Source: Janthinobacterium sp. | GTDB lineage: Bacteria; Pseudomonadota; Gammaproteobacteria; Burkholderiales; Burkholderiaceae_D | Reading direction: 5' to 3' | Assembly (NCBI GenBank): GCA_025356595.1 | Contig: JANXSQ010000150.1 | Span: 1 to 49,504, forward strand | DNA length: 49,504 bases | Program-made: the position numbers and the translations under genes | Part shown: positions 1-7,287 of the stretch, one piece after another | Layout of the letters: every line of letters begins with the position of its first letter | How positions within the stretch are numbered: position 1 is the stretch's first letter | The notes under the pieces: generated by a model | Databases searched by the model: none | What the model saw: the letters and a program-made list of their open reading frames with translations, nothing else | What the model was told of the DNA's origin: nothing

Positions 1-117
1 CGCCGCTGCGCTAGTTCGAATTGACTAGTGCGCTTAGGCCCTCTTGCCCACTGTAATGGGCGGCGTCAGCCCTTACAATCGAGCCATGTTTGTTTTTTTG
101 TTGTGAAGGAGTCCGCG
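1..117 (+). promoter_or_regulatory. moaA upstream region
   Basis: Short non-coding leader before moaA. A -10-like TACAAT is at 74-79, without a convincing -35 at normal spacing. A TTGACT lies at 21-26 inside a small inverted repeat (CTAGT 11-15, ACTAG 24-28). I see no long conserved structure such as a Moco riboswitch. The region is cut by the window edge, so the true promoter may lie further left. Confidence 0.25.
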
Positions 118-1092
118 ATGTTACGCGACCGGTTTGGCCGATCCATCGAGTATCTGCGGCTGTCGGTCACCGACCGCTGCGATCTGCGTTGCAGTTATTG
201 CATTCCGAAGGGTTTCCGTGGCTTTGAGGAGCCGGAGCATTGGTTGACTTTCGATGAGATCGAACGTTTGCTGGCCGCCTTCGTGCGCCTCGGTACCACG
301 CGGGTGCGCATGACGGGCGGCGAGCCTTTGTTGCGCCGCGATTTGCCCGTGCTGGCCGCGCGCCTGTCGGCGCTACCGGGCTTGCGCGATTTGTCGCTCT
401 CGACCAACGCGACGCAGTTGGCGCGCCACGCGGTGGCCTTGAAGGCGGCCGGCGTCGGGCGCATCAATGTCAGCCTCGACTCGCTCGACCGCGCCTGTAT
501 GGAGAAGATCACCGGCCGCGATAGTCTGGAACCCATCCTCGCCGGCCTGCGCGCCGGCAAGGAGGCGGGTTTCGCGCCGATCAAGATCAATATGGTGGCC
601 ATGCGCGGCGTCAATGAGGATCAGATCGACGATATGGTCGCTTTCTGCATCGAGCAGGATTTCATCCTGCGCTTCATCGAGGCGATGCCGATGGGGTCGA
701 CGGGACGCGATACCTCCTTCCTCGATCTGGGCCCCATCCAGGCCCGCCTGCAAAGCAAGTTCGGCCTGGTGCCGCAGGCGCTCGAGCTGGGTGGCGGGCC
801 GGCCCGCTATCTGTCGACGCCGGACGGGCGCAGCAGCATCGGTTTCATCACGCCGATGTCGCAGCATTTTTGCGCCAGTTGCAACCGGGTGCGCCTGTCG
901 GTCGACGGCACCCTCTACCTGTGCCTGGGCCAGGAGGAGAAGTTCGAGTTCCGTCCGCTGTTGCGCGGCGGCGCCAGCGACGCCGAGCTGGAGGCGGCGA
1001 TCCGCGCCGCCATCGAGCTCAAGCCGCAGCAGCACGATTTCCGCGAGCAGCCGGGCAAGATCGTCCGCTTCATGGCGCAGACCGGCGGTTGA
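118..1092 (+). CDS. moaA: GTP 3',8-cyclase MoaA
   Basis: Radical-SAM enzyme that starts molybdenum cofactor synthesis by converting GTP to 3',8-cyclo-7,8-dihydro-GTP. The 324-residue product has normal length. The N-terminal SAM cluster motif CX3CX2C is C21, C25, C28. The C-terminal second 4Fe-4S cluster is CX2CX13C at C252, C255, C269. It ends in Gly-Gly, as functional MoaA proteins do. The ATG at 118 is chosen because AAGGAG (106-111) sits six bases upstream and the family N-terminus begins there; an in-frame extension further upstream looks non-coding. It lies just before narX/narL, which fits supply of cofactor to a molybdoenzyme such as nitrate reductase. That enzyme is not in the window. 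Confidence 0.96.
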   Translation: MLRDRFGRSIEYLRLSVTDRCDLRCSYCIPKGFRGFEEPEHWLTFDEIERLLAAFVRLGTTRVRMTGGEPLLRRDLPVLAARLSALPGLRDLSLSTNATQLARHAVALKAAGVGRINVSLDSLDRACMEKITGRDSLEPILAGLRAGKEAGFAPIKINMVAMRGVNEDQIDDMVAFCIEQDFILRFIEAMPMGSTGRDTSFLDLGPIQARLQSKFGLVPQALELGGGPARYLSTPDGRSSIGFITPMSQHFCASCNRVRLSVDGTLYLCLGQEEKFEFRPLLRGGASDAELEAAIRAAIELKPQQHDFREQPGKIVRFMAQTGG

Positions 1093-1203
1093 GCGGCGCC
1101 CGCGCCGCGGTGTATGCCCGCGGCCTTGATTCCGCCTATACTGGCGCTACACAACAGGAGGCGGCAATGATTCAAAGAACGAGCGGCGGCAGGGGGAGCG
1201 ATC

Positions 1204-3144
1204 ATGGTGCGTGAGGTGATCGCCTCGTCGTGGGAGAAGCTGTCGACCAAGATCGTCGGCGCGCTCTTGTGTTTCCTGACCCTGGCGCTGCTGGCGATCG
1301 GCATGACGCTGTTCCTGTCCTGGCAGTTGGAGGGCAGTTCGGCCGCCATCAATGAGACCGGCAGCCTGCGCATGCAGAGCTACCGCCTGACCATGTTGCT
1401 GAGCCGGCGTGCCGCCGAGCCCGCCGAGGCCAGCCTGCGCCCGGCCGCCGAGCGCCAGGTGCAGTTGATCGACAGCACCTTGCAGCGCCTGCAGAGGGGC
1501 GATCCGCAGCGCCCGCTGTTCCTGCCGCCCGGCAGTGAAATCCACCGCGAATTCAGCCGCATCGAGCGCGCCTGGCTGCGCAGTCTGCGTCCGGCCGCGA
1601 CGGCCTTGCTGGCCGAGGCGGAGCCGCAGCCGCTGCGCCTGCAGGTGTTCCAGCGCGACGCCGAGGATTTCGTCGCCCAGGTCGACGGCCTGGTGCGCCT
1701 GATCGAACGCGACAGCGAGCAGCGCACCTTCTGGCTGCGCGGCTCGCAACTGGTGCTGCTGGGCATGGCCATCTGCGGCACGGTCAGCATGATCTATCTG
1801 ATGTTCATGCTCATCATCGAACCGGTCACGCGCCTGCGCGAGGGCATGCTGCGCATGACGGACAAGGATTTCGACGTGCGCCTGGAGGTCGACAGCGAGG
1901 ATGAGTTCGGCCAGCTGGCGCGCGGCTTCAACCAGATGGCCGACCGCCTGCAGGGCGTCTACGCCAACCTGGAGGACCGGGTGCGCGTGAAGACGGCGGA
2001 GCTGGAGTCGCAGAACGGCGAGCTGGCGCTGCTGTACGGCATCGCCGCCTTCCTGCAAAGGCCGCAGCCCCTGGAGGCGCTGTGCGAGGGCTTCCTGCAG
2101 CGCATCCGCGAGTATTTCGGCGCCGACGGCGGCACCGTGCGGGTGCTCGACGCGGTGCGCGGCAATTTGCACATGGTGGTGCACCACGGCCTGTCGGCCG
2201 CCCTGGTCGATTCCGAGCATTGCCTGAAAGTGGGCGATTGCCTGTGCGGCGAGGCGGTGCAGAAGAAGGTGACGATGGTGCACGATATGCGCAAGATCGA
2301 CCTGGCGCACAAATTGCAATGCCACCGCGAGGGTTTCGCGACGGTGTCGGTGTTCCACATCCACGCCCACGAGCAGCACCTGGGCTTCTTCAATCTGCAT
2401 TTCCGCGCCTCGAAGGTGTTCAGCGCCCGCGAGCAAGCCTTGCTGGAAACGCTGGGCCAGGTGCTCGGCATCGCGCTGGAAAACCTGCGCCTGGCCGCGC
2501 GCGAGCGGGAGATGGCCATTTCCGAGGAGCGCAACCTGGTCGCCCAGGGCTTGCACGACAGCATAGCGCAGAGCTTGAACTATCTGAACCTGCAGGTGCA
2601 GATGCTGGACGATTCGGTCCAGCACGAGCGCTTCGGCGAGGTGGTCGACATCGTGCCGGCGCTGCGCATGGGCGTGCAGGAGAGCTACGAGGATGTGCGC
2701 GAGCTGCTGCTGAACTTCCGCAGCCGCCTGATGGAGGATGACCTGATCGGTTCGCTGCAAATCACCATCGACAAATTCCGCCGCCAGACCGGCATCGCCG
2801 TCGAGCTGCTGGCCGACGTCGACGGCGCGCCCTTCCCGCGCGAGCAGCAGTTGCAATTGCTGTTCATCGTGCAGGAGGCCCTGTCGAACATCCGCAAGCA
2901 CGCGCTGGCCAGCCGGGTCGAGATCCGTCTGGAGGACAGCCAGGACTTCAAGCTCACCATACGGGACAACGGCATCGGCTTCGACGCCGCCACCCTGCTG
3001 GAAAAGGGCGACAGCCACGTCGGCCTGAACATCATGCGCGAGCGGGCCCAGCGCATCGACGCCGCCTTCGCGGTCAATTCGGTGCCGGGACGCGGCACCA
3101 CGGTGGAACTGCATTTGCGCCAGGAACAGCGGCGCGCCGCCTGA
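1204..3144 (+). CDS. narX: NarX-type nitrate/nitrite sensor histidine kinase
   Basis: Membrane sensor kinase, 646 residues. The first membrane segment (about 17-38) is followed by a NarX P-box-like motif (SLRMQSYRL, about 51-59), the nitrate-binding helix of this family. A second membrane segment spans about 183-206. HAMP (about 207-258), a GAF-like region (about 270-420) and a HisKA_3 dimerisation helix with probable phospho-His H451 (GLHDSIAQ) follow. The HATPase domain has an N-box (NIRKH, near 562) and a DNGIGFD G-box near 589. The response regulator starts 26 bases downstream, so the two form one operon. The ATG at 1204 follows a GGGGAGC Shine-Dalgarno-like stretch. P-box, order and partner support nitrate sensing; ligand specificity is inferred. 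Confidence 0.9.
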   Translation: MVREVIASSWEKLSTKIVGALLCFLTLALLAIGMTLFLSWQLEGSSAAINETGSLRMQSYRLTMLLSRRAAEPAEASLRPAAERQVQLIDSTLQRLQRGDPQRPLFLPPGSEIHREFSRIERAWLRSLRPAATALLAEAEPQPLRLQVFQRDAEDFVAQVDGLVRLIERDSEQRTFWLRGSQLVLLGMAICGTVSMIYLMFMLIIEPVTRLREGMLRMTDKDFDVRLEVDSEDEFGQLARGFNQMADRLQGVYANLEDRVRVKTAELESQNGELALLYGIAAFLQRPQPLEALCEGFLQRIREYFGADGGTVRVLDAVRGNLHMVVHHGLSAALVDSEHCLKVGDCLCGEAVQKKVTMVHDMRKIDLAHKLQCHREGFATVSVFHIHAHEQHLGFFNLHFRASKVFSAREQALLETLGQVLGIALENLRLAAREREMAISEERNLVAQGLHDSIAQSLNYLNLQVQMLDDSVQHERFGEVVDIVPALRMGVQESYEDVRELLLNFRSRLMEDDLIGSLQITIDKFRRQTGIAVELLADVDGAPFPREQQLQLLFIVQEALSNIRKHALASRVEIRLEDSQDFKLTIRDNGIGFDAATLLEKGDSHVGLNIMRERAQRIDAAFAVNSVPGRGTTVELHLRQEQRRAA

Positions 3145-3170
3145 ATCATTTCACAGAAAACGGAGTTACG

Positions 3171-3842
3171 ATGGAAACGACAGTCAAACCGATCAGCGTC
3201 TTGCTGGTGGACGACCACACCCTGTTCCGCAGCGGCATACGCTCGCTGCTGCAACGCCACGCCGACTTCAGCGTGGTCGGCGAGGCGGCCGACGGCGTCG
3301 ACGGCATCAAGCGGGCGCAGCAGTTGCAGCCCGATGTCGTGCTGCTGGATTTGAACATGCCGGGCATGTCCGGCGTGGAGACGCTGCAATTGATGCAGCA
3401 GGATTGCCCCGACGCGGCGATCCTGATCCTGACGGTGTCCGAGGACGCCGACGATCTGGCGGCGGCCCTGCGCGCCGGCGCCTGCGGGTATTTGATCAAG
3501 AATATCGACGCCGACTATCTGGTGCGGGCGATCCGCCGCGCCGCCGCCGGTGAAACCGTGGTGGCCGAGGCGATGACGGGAAAATTGGTGGCGCAGTTGC
3601 AGGCCGGCGTGCAGCGCGGCGAGCCGGCTTCGGAGATGGACAAGCTGACGCCGCGCGAAAAGGACATCATCGATTGCCTGGCGCGGGGGGAAAGCAACAA
3701 GGGCATCGCCCGCACCCTGGACCTGGCGGAAAGCACAGTCAAGATCCATGTGCAGAACGTGCTCAAGAAGCTCAAGCTGAGCAGCCGGGTGCAGGCGGCG
3801 GTGTACGCCGTCGAGCACCGCCAGACCAAGCCTTCGGTTTAA
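3171..3842 (+). CDS. narL: NarL-type response regulator
   Basis: Two-domain regulator of 223 residues. The receiver domain has the acidic pair D14/D15 and phospho-acceptor D60 in VLLDLNMPG. The C-terminal LuxR/NarL helix-turn-helix covers about 153-215 (LTPREKDII, then SNKGIARTLDLAESTVKIH). It is the cognate regulator for the NarX-like kinase immediately upstream and should bind DNA at nitrate-responsive promoters. Its stop codon (TAA, 3840-3842) overlaps the stop of the convergent metal-binding gene within the palindrome TTAA at 3839-3842. There is therefore no room for a terminator between the two genes. Confidence 0.93.
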   Translation: METTVKPISVLLVDDHTLFRSGIRSLLQRHADFSVVGEAADGVDGIKRAQQLQPDVVLLDLNMPGMSGVETLQLMQQDCPDAAILILTVSEDADDLAAALRAGACGYLIKNIDADYLVRAIRRAAAGETVVAEAMTGKLVAQLQAGVQRGEPASEMDKLTPREKDIIDCLARGESNKGIARTLDLAESTVKIHVQNVLKKLKLSSRVQAAVYAVEHRQTKPSV

Positions 3843-4084
3843 CCGCAGCAACCGCCGCAGCAGCCGCCCGCCTCGGGCGCCTCGACGCGGTAGCCGGACA
3901 GCTCCAGCGCAGCCTGCAGCACGGCGGGGGAGGCTAGGCTCTCGTCGAATTGCACGGTGGCGCGCTGGCCGGCCAGCGAGACGCTGACGCTGCCCACGCC
4001 GTTGACCGCTTCCAGCGCGCGCGTGACCGTGTCGGCGCAGCCTTCGTTGTTCATTCCCTGGATTTTCAAGATTTTCGTTTGCAT
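3839..4084 (-). CDS. small HMA-domain metal-binding protein, atypical motif
   Basis: An 81-residue cytoplasmic protein with a heavy-metal-associated (CopZ/MerP-like) ferredoxin fold. It begins MQTKILKIQGM and continues with the helix TVTRALEAVNGVGSVSV. The usual metal site GMxCxxC reads GMNNEGC, so the first cysteine is replaced and only C16 remains. The C-terminus instead carries a cysteine cluster (GGCCGGCCG; C75, C76, C79, C80). The start at 4084 is preferred over an upstream in-frame ATG because the family N-terminus begins there. It runs convergent to narL and divergent from nnrS. A role in copper or other soft-metal handling is plausible from the fold, but the missing cysteine makes the ligand uncertain. 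Confidence 0.82.
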   Translation of the reverse strand: MQTKILKIQGMNNEGCADTVTRALEAVNGVGSVSVSLAGQRATVQFDESLASPAVLQAALELSGYRVEAPEAGGCCGGCCG

Positions 4085-4221
4085 AACAGCCTCGTCGGAT
4101 AGATGGTGGGTGTGCATCGCTGCGCCGCGGGCCTGTGCTTCAGGGCCCCGGCGGCGAACTCAATCAGCGTAAGCGAGCCAACCACGCCAGTCCATAGGCG
4201 CGCCGGATATGTTTGAAATCC

Positions 4222-4235
4222 TTGATCCAAGTTAA
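4222..4235 (+). promoter_or_regulatory. degenerate FNR/Dnr-like site upstream of nnrS
   Basis: TTGAT-CCAA-GTTAA. The left half-site of the TTGAT-N4-ATCAA consensus is perfect and the right half matches at three of five positions. It lies in the 263-base divergent gap between the HMA gene and nnrS. No good -10 sits at class II spacing, so binding is uncertain. nnrS genes are commonly controlled by FNR/Dnr/NnrR-family or NsrR regulators. Confidence 0.3.
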
Positions 4236-4289
4236 TTTTCGGGCGCCGCCGCTAGTCCCTCTGGCGCGCCGGCCTAGTTCTTTTTGCTG

Positions 4290-4318
4290 TTGTGCGCGGC
4301 CCCGATTAAAAGTAATAT
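4290..4318 (+). promoter_or_regulatory. candidate sigma-70 promoter of nnrS
   Basis: TTGTGC (4290-4295), a 17-base spacer, then TAATAT (4313-4318). Transcription would start near 4325, about 23 bases before the chosen nnrS start. The AT-rich stretch GATGTATCTTTTAAAT overlaps the predicted start point and loosely resembles half of an NsrR site. Confidence 0.4.
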
Positions 4319-4347
4319 CTTAGATGTATCTTTTAAATAGCGAGAAT

Positions 4348-5550
4348 ATGATGAGCCTGTTGACGATAGAAGAACCCGACGCCAAACCCGCCGCGCTGTG
4401 GCAGGCCGGCCATGCGATCTGGCGCCTCGGTTTCCGGCCGTTTTATCTGCTGGCGGCGGTCTTCGCGGCCCTGGCCGTGCCGCTCTGGCTGGCGCAATAC
4501 CTGGGCTTCCTGCACGGCTGGAGCCACGTCGGCCTGGGCTGGCATATGCATGAGATGGTGTTCGGCATGGCCATCGCCGTCATCGTCGGCTTCCTGTTCA
4601 CGGCGGCCGGCAACTGGACCGGCCTGGCGACTCCCGCCGGCGGGCATCTGGCGGCGCTGGCCGGGCTGTGGCTGGCCGGCCGCGTGGCCATGCTGCTGGC
4701 GCCGGCGCCGCTGGCCGCCGCCGTCGACATCGCCTTCCTGCCGCTGGCCGCCTGGCCGCTGTACCGGGTCATGAAGCAGTCCGGCAACAAGCGCAATCTC
4801 TTCCTGCCCGCCTTGCTGCTCTTGCTCAGCGTCGTCAACGGCCTCTACCATGCCGCCGCCATGGGCCTGGTCGCGCTCTCGCCCACCGCGCCCATTCAGG
4901 CGGCGATCCTGCTCATCGTGGTGATTGAATCGGTCATCGGCGGGCGCGTGCTGCCCATGTTCACGCGCAACGGTGCGCCCGGCAGCGATGCCGTCTCCAG
5001 CCCGAAACGCGACAAGGCCGCGTTGATCTTGATGGTGGCGGCGATACTGGCATGGGTGTGCGGCGCGCCTGGCGCGCTGGCCGCGCCGCTGGCGCTGGGC
5101 GCCGCCGCCACCTCGCTGTACCGGCTGGCCGGCTGGAATCCGCAGCGCACCCTGCGCGTGCCGCTGCTGTGGATATTGCACCTGTCCTACGCCTGGATAC
5201 CGCTGGGCTTCCTCTTGCTCGCCGGCGCCGAGCTGAACCTGCTGCCGGCCAGCGCCGCCTTCCACGCGCTGACGGTGGGCTCGATGGCCGGCCTGATCAT
5301 CGGCATGATGACGCGCACCACGCTGGGCCACACCGGCCGGCCGCTGAAGGCGGGCCGCGCCGAGGTGGTGATGTTTTACCTGATACAGATGGGTGCGCTG
5401 GCGCGCCTGCTGGCCGCCATCGGCCCGCAGGGCTTGCGCGACGCGATGCTGGTCAACGCCGGCCTGTGCTGGACCCTGGCCTTCGCCTTGTACGCGATCA
5501 GCTACGCGCCCTACCTGTCGCGTCCGCGGGTGGACGGCCGCGCCGGTTAA
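4348..5550 (+). CDS. nnrS: NnrS family haem/copper membrane protein
   Basis: A roughly 400-residue integral membrane protein of the NnrS family, which is linked to nitric-oxide tolerance and denitrification. The family signature near the N-terminus is visible (WRLGFRPFYLLAAVFAAL). Histidines in GLGWHMHEMVFGMA are candidate metal ligands. About ten to twelve hydrophobic segments fill the rest. In-frame ATGs exist at 4324, 4348 and 4351. The first would lie at the predicted transcription start, so 4348 (or 4351) is preferred, with a weak GCGAG before it. It is next to moaA/narXL, which agrees with a nitrogen-oxide role. Confidence 0.9.
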   Translation: MMSLLTIEEPDAKPAALWQAGHAIWRLGFRPFYLLAAVFAALAVPLWLAQYLGFLHGWSHVGLGWHMHEMVFGMAIAVIVGFLFTAAGNWTGLATPAGGHLAALAGLWLAGRVAMLLAPAPLAAAVDIAFLPLAAWPLYRVMKQSGNKRNLFLPALLLLLSVVNGLYHAAAMGLVALSPTAPIQAAILLIVVIESVIGGRVLPMFTRNGAPGSDAVSSPKRDKAALILMVAAILAWVCGAPGALAAPLALGAAATSLYRLAGWNPQRTLRVPLLWILHLSYAWIPLGFLLLAGAELNLLPASAAFHALTVGSMAGLIIGMMTRTTLGHTGRPLKAGRAEVVMFYLIQMGALARLLAAIGPQGLRDAMLVNAGLCWTLAFALYAISYAPYLSRPRVDGRAG

Positions 5551-5557
5551 GTCCGGC

Positions 5558-5604
5558 GCGGGCCGGGACCGGGGCGGCTTCGCGCCGGCCCAGGCCCGCT
5601 TTAA
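5558..5604 (+). terminator. candidate terminator after nnrS
   Basis: GCGGGCC (5558-5564) pairs with GGCCCGC (5593-5599), enclosing a GC-rich inner region, followed by TTTAAT. The T-run is short, so this is a moderate prediction. It lies between the convergent nnrS and DUF481 genes. Confidence 0.4.
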
Positions 5605-5632
5605 TCCGCGCCGCGCGCCCGCCGGCCCGGCG

Positions 5633-6400
5633 TCAGAAGGAATACACCAGCGTCACCGAGGTTTGCGTGTCGGTGTTTTTCTTATCCTCCGGCACAACGG
5701 TGTCGTTGCGCGCGACGAAGGCGGCCTTCATCTGCATGGTGCCGTTGATCTTCGTGCTCAGCGCCGTCTCGGCGGCGGAATGCATGTTCGAGGTGCCGCG
5801 CTCGACGCTCATGGTCTGGGTCAGCACGGCCGAGTCGCTGATCTTCCACTTCATGGCGGCGGCGCCGCGCACCGTCAGGCCGTGCTCGCCTTCGCCGTCC
5901 GGGCGCACCCCGGAGAAATAGCCGGGACCGATCTCGACATCGATGGTTTTGTCGCTCGAGGTGTACCAGCGCGAGCCGTGACCGACACCCAGGGTCGAGT
6001 AGCGGGTGTAGGCGCCGAACTTGTCATCCACATGGGATGCCAGCACGAACATCTTTTCCCCTTCCTCCATTAATTTATAGGCCGCCTTGGCCGACAGGGA
6101 GTAGCGCTCGGCCGAGCGTTCCCTGACCTTGCTGCCATCTTCCCGGGTGTTTTCATCTTCCTTGAAGTAGCCGCTGACGATGTAGTGGTTGCTCCAGTCG
6201 TTCAGTTCCTGCTTGGCGTCGATCTTGCCGGTCACCGAAGTGCCGACGGTATTGCCGGAGGTCATGATGGCGCCCAGTTCGGCGGAGGTGTTCCAGCCCC
6301 GTTCCGCGACGATCTTGGCGGTCGAGTCGGGGGCGGCGGCGGCGCAGCCGTGGGCGGCGGCCAGCGCCAGCGCGAGAATGGAGTGTAGTTTTATGGTCAT
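5633..6400 (-). CDS. DUF481 (YdiY-like) outer-membrane protein
   Basis: A 255-residue beta-barrel-type protein. The N-terminal signal peptide (MTIKLHSILALALAAAHGCA) ends near AAA-AP. The mature part is rich in alternating strands such as WNTSAELGAIMTSGNT and DVEIGPGYFSG. It ends in Tyr-Ser-Phe, the terminal aromatic signature recognised by the Bam machinery. The family includes E. coli YdiY, described as salt-induced; no substrate is known. The start at 6400 is chosen because the signal peptide begins there, 15 codons inside the open frame. It stands alone on this strand. Confidence 0.82.
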   Translation of the reverse strand: MTIKLHSILALALAAAHGCAAAAPDSTAKIVAERGWNTSAELGAIMTSGNTVGTSVTGKIDAKQELNDWSNHYIVSGYFKEDENTREDGSKVRERSAERYSLSAKAAYKLMEEGEKMFVLASHVDDKFGAYTRYSTLGVGHGSRWYTSSDKTIDVEIGPGYFSGVRPDGEGEHGLTVRGAAAMKWKISDSAVLTQTMSVERGTSNMHSAAETALSTKINGTMQMKAAFVARNDTVVPEDKKNTDTQTSVTLVYSF

Positions 6401-6541
6401 AAGTGTGGCGGCCGCCCGCTTGCCAGGCATATTTCGCTTGCGCAATACTGTTCGGCCATGCTAGATGAGCCCGTATTGTACCCGAGGACGCGCCGGTGCC
6501 GCGCCGGCGAGGCGCATCCGGCCCGCGTCGGCGGCGGGCGT

Positions 6542-6567
6542 AAAAAAAGCCGGCGCTGGGCCGGCTT
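6542..6567 (-). terminator. rho-independent terminator after the small membrane protein gene
   Basis: On the minus strand, an eight-pair stem (AAGCCGGC 6547-6554 with GCCGGCTT 6560-6567) and a five-base loop are followed by seven Ts (6548 down to 6542). It lies 19 bases past the stop of the gene at 6586-6777. Confidence 0.8.
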
Positions 6568-6585
6568 GCCTTGCGCCCGGACAGG

Positions 6586-6777
6586 CTACAGGTTCAGATG
6601 CGGCAGATAGCCGCCGGGAATGATGCCGAACACCGACAGGATGATCAGGATCAACAGGATGATGAAGAGCACGCGCACGATCTGCGCCACCGGCGCCGGC
6701 AGCGGCAGCATGCCGACCAGCCACCAGATGAGCCCGAAGACGACCAGATACACGATCAGGGTGATGATGATATTCAT
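6586..6777 (-). CDS. small two-helix membrane protein (Thivi_2564-like)
   Basis: A 63-residue, very hydrophobic protein beginning MNIIITLIVYLVVFGLIWW. A second membrane segment is VRVLFIILLILIILSVFGII, and the two are separated by a Pro-rich turn (PLPAPVAQ). It resembles the small Thivi_2564 family membrane proteins found widely in proteobacteria, whose function is unknown. The start at 6777 has a good Shine-Dalgarno (GAGGAAA on the minus strand). A strong terminator follows its stop, so it looks like a single-gene transcription unit. Confidence 0.75.
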   Translation of the reverse strand: MNIIITLIVYLVVFGLIWWLVGMLPLPAPVAQIVRVLFIILLILIILSVFGIIPGGYLPHLNL

Positions 6778-7098
6778 ATTTTCCTCTGCCGCGATGGCAT
6801 TGCGATAAGTCGGAGACGACTGGCAAACAATACCGCCAAATGCAGGCGCGTACTGTACGGCAGAGCACACAGCGTGCAGTGATGCGCCGCCCCGGGGCGG
6901 CGTCCGGCTTGCGGCCCTTGCCTTGCCCGAGCGCCCGCGCCGCCACAAACGGCTGAGCGACGCCGGCTTTGCGTCGGCGCACCCATCTCTTCCCATTCAT
7001 TTTGTCGGAATCATTACGAAAGCTAATTGCTTTTCGATAAAATCCGTAGTAAATTTACATTCACGGTGCTGTAAAGCCTGTTTTGAGGGGGAATCCCC

Positions 7099-7146
7099 AT
7101 GCAAGACGGGAAAATGCCTGTGGCGGTCGCGGTGGCCGAGCCTTAG
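7099..7146 (+). CDS. possible 15-residue leader peptide upstream of ppc
   Basis: ATG to TAG encodes MQDGKMPVAVAVAEP. A strong purine-rich Shine-Dalgarno (GAGGGGG, 7085-7091) sits seven bases upstream. Four Gs of that signal (7088-7091) could pair with CCCC (7095-7098) just before the ATG, hiding it. Size and lack of known relatives make this speculative. It could be a regulatory leader ORF for ppc or a chance frame. Confidence 0.25.
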   Translation: MQDGKMPVAVAVAEP

Positions 7147-7175
7147 CGATGTAAATATCCTACAAAAATGAATCG

Positions 7176-7259
7176 CCCGGCATTGCTTGCCGGGTGAGCT
7201 TTTAAACCGGGCGCCGGCGCCCGGCACGCAGGGCGCCGCCGTCGGGATGGCGCCCTGCG
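7176..7259 (+). promoter_or_regulatory. three consecutive hairpins in the ppc 5' leader
   Basis: Hairpin 1: CCCGGC (7176-7181) with GCCGGG (7189-7194), followed by TGAGCTTTT. Hairpin 2: an 18-base perfect palindrome CCGGGCGCCGGCGCCCGG (7207-7224). Hairpin 3: CGCAGGGCGCC (7227-7237) with GGCGCCCTGCG (7249-7259), 11 pairs with an 11-base loop. All lie between the tiny ORF and the ppc start. They could act in attenuation or RNA stability; the function is inferred. Confidence 0.5.
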
Positions 7260-7287
7260 GCCGGGGGCGCCCTTCAGAGTGATAGAC

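Larger units (their letters stand above)
6778..7287. other. intergenic region with palindromes and structured ppc leader
   Basis: A 510-base gap between two divergent genes. It contains an 18-base perfect palindrome (6885-6902, CGCCGCCCCGGGGCGGCG), a six-pair hairpin (CGACGC 6958-6963 with GCGTCG 6971-6976) and an AT-rich stretch with the palindrome GTAAATTTAC (7049-7058). A tiny ORF and three consecutive hairpins lie before ppc. No full-size gene is supported. Confidence 0.6.

Noticed and set aside
1-117. Moco riboswitch before moaA
   Set aside because: The leader is short and shows no multi-stem structure of that class; too little sequence is available to the left to judge further.
1147-3114. 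Long minus-strand open frame opposite narX
   Set aside because: It mirrors the narX codons, is rich in His, Gln, Ala and Arg, and has no domain. It is a GC-rich antisense shadow.
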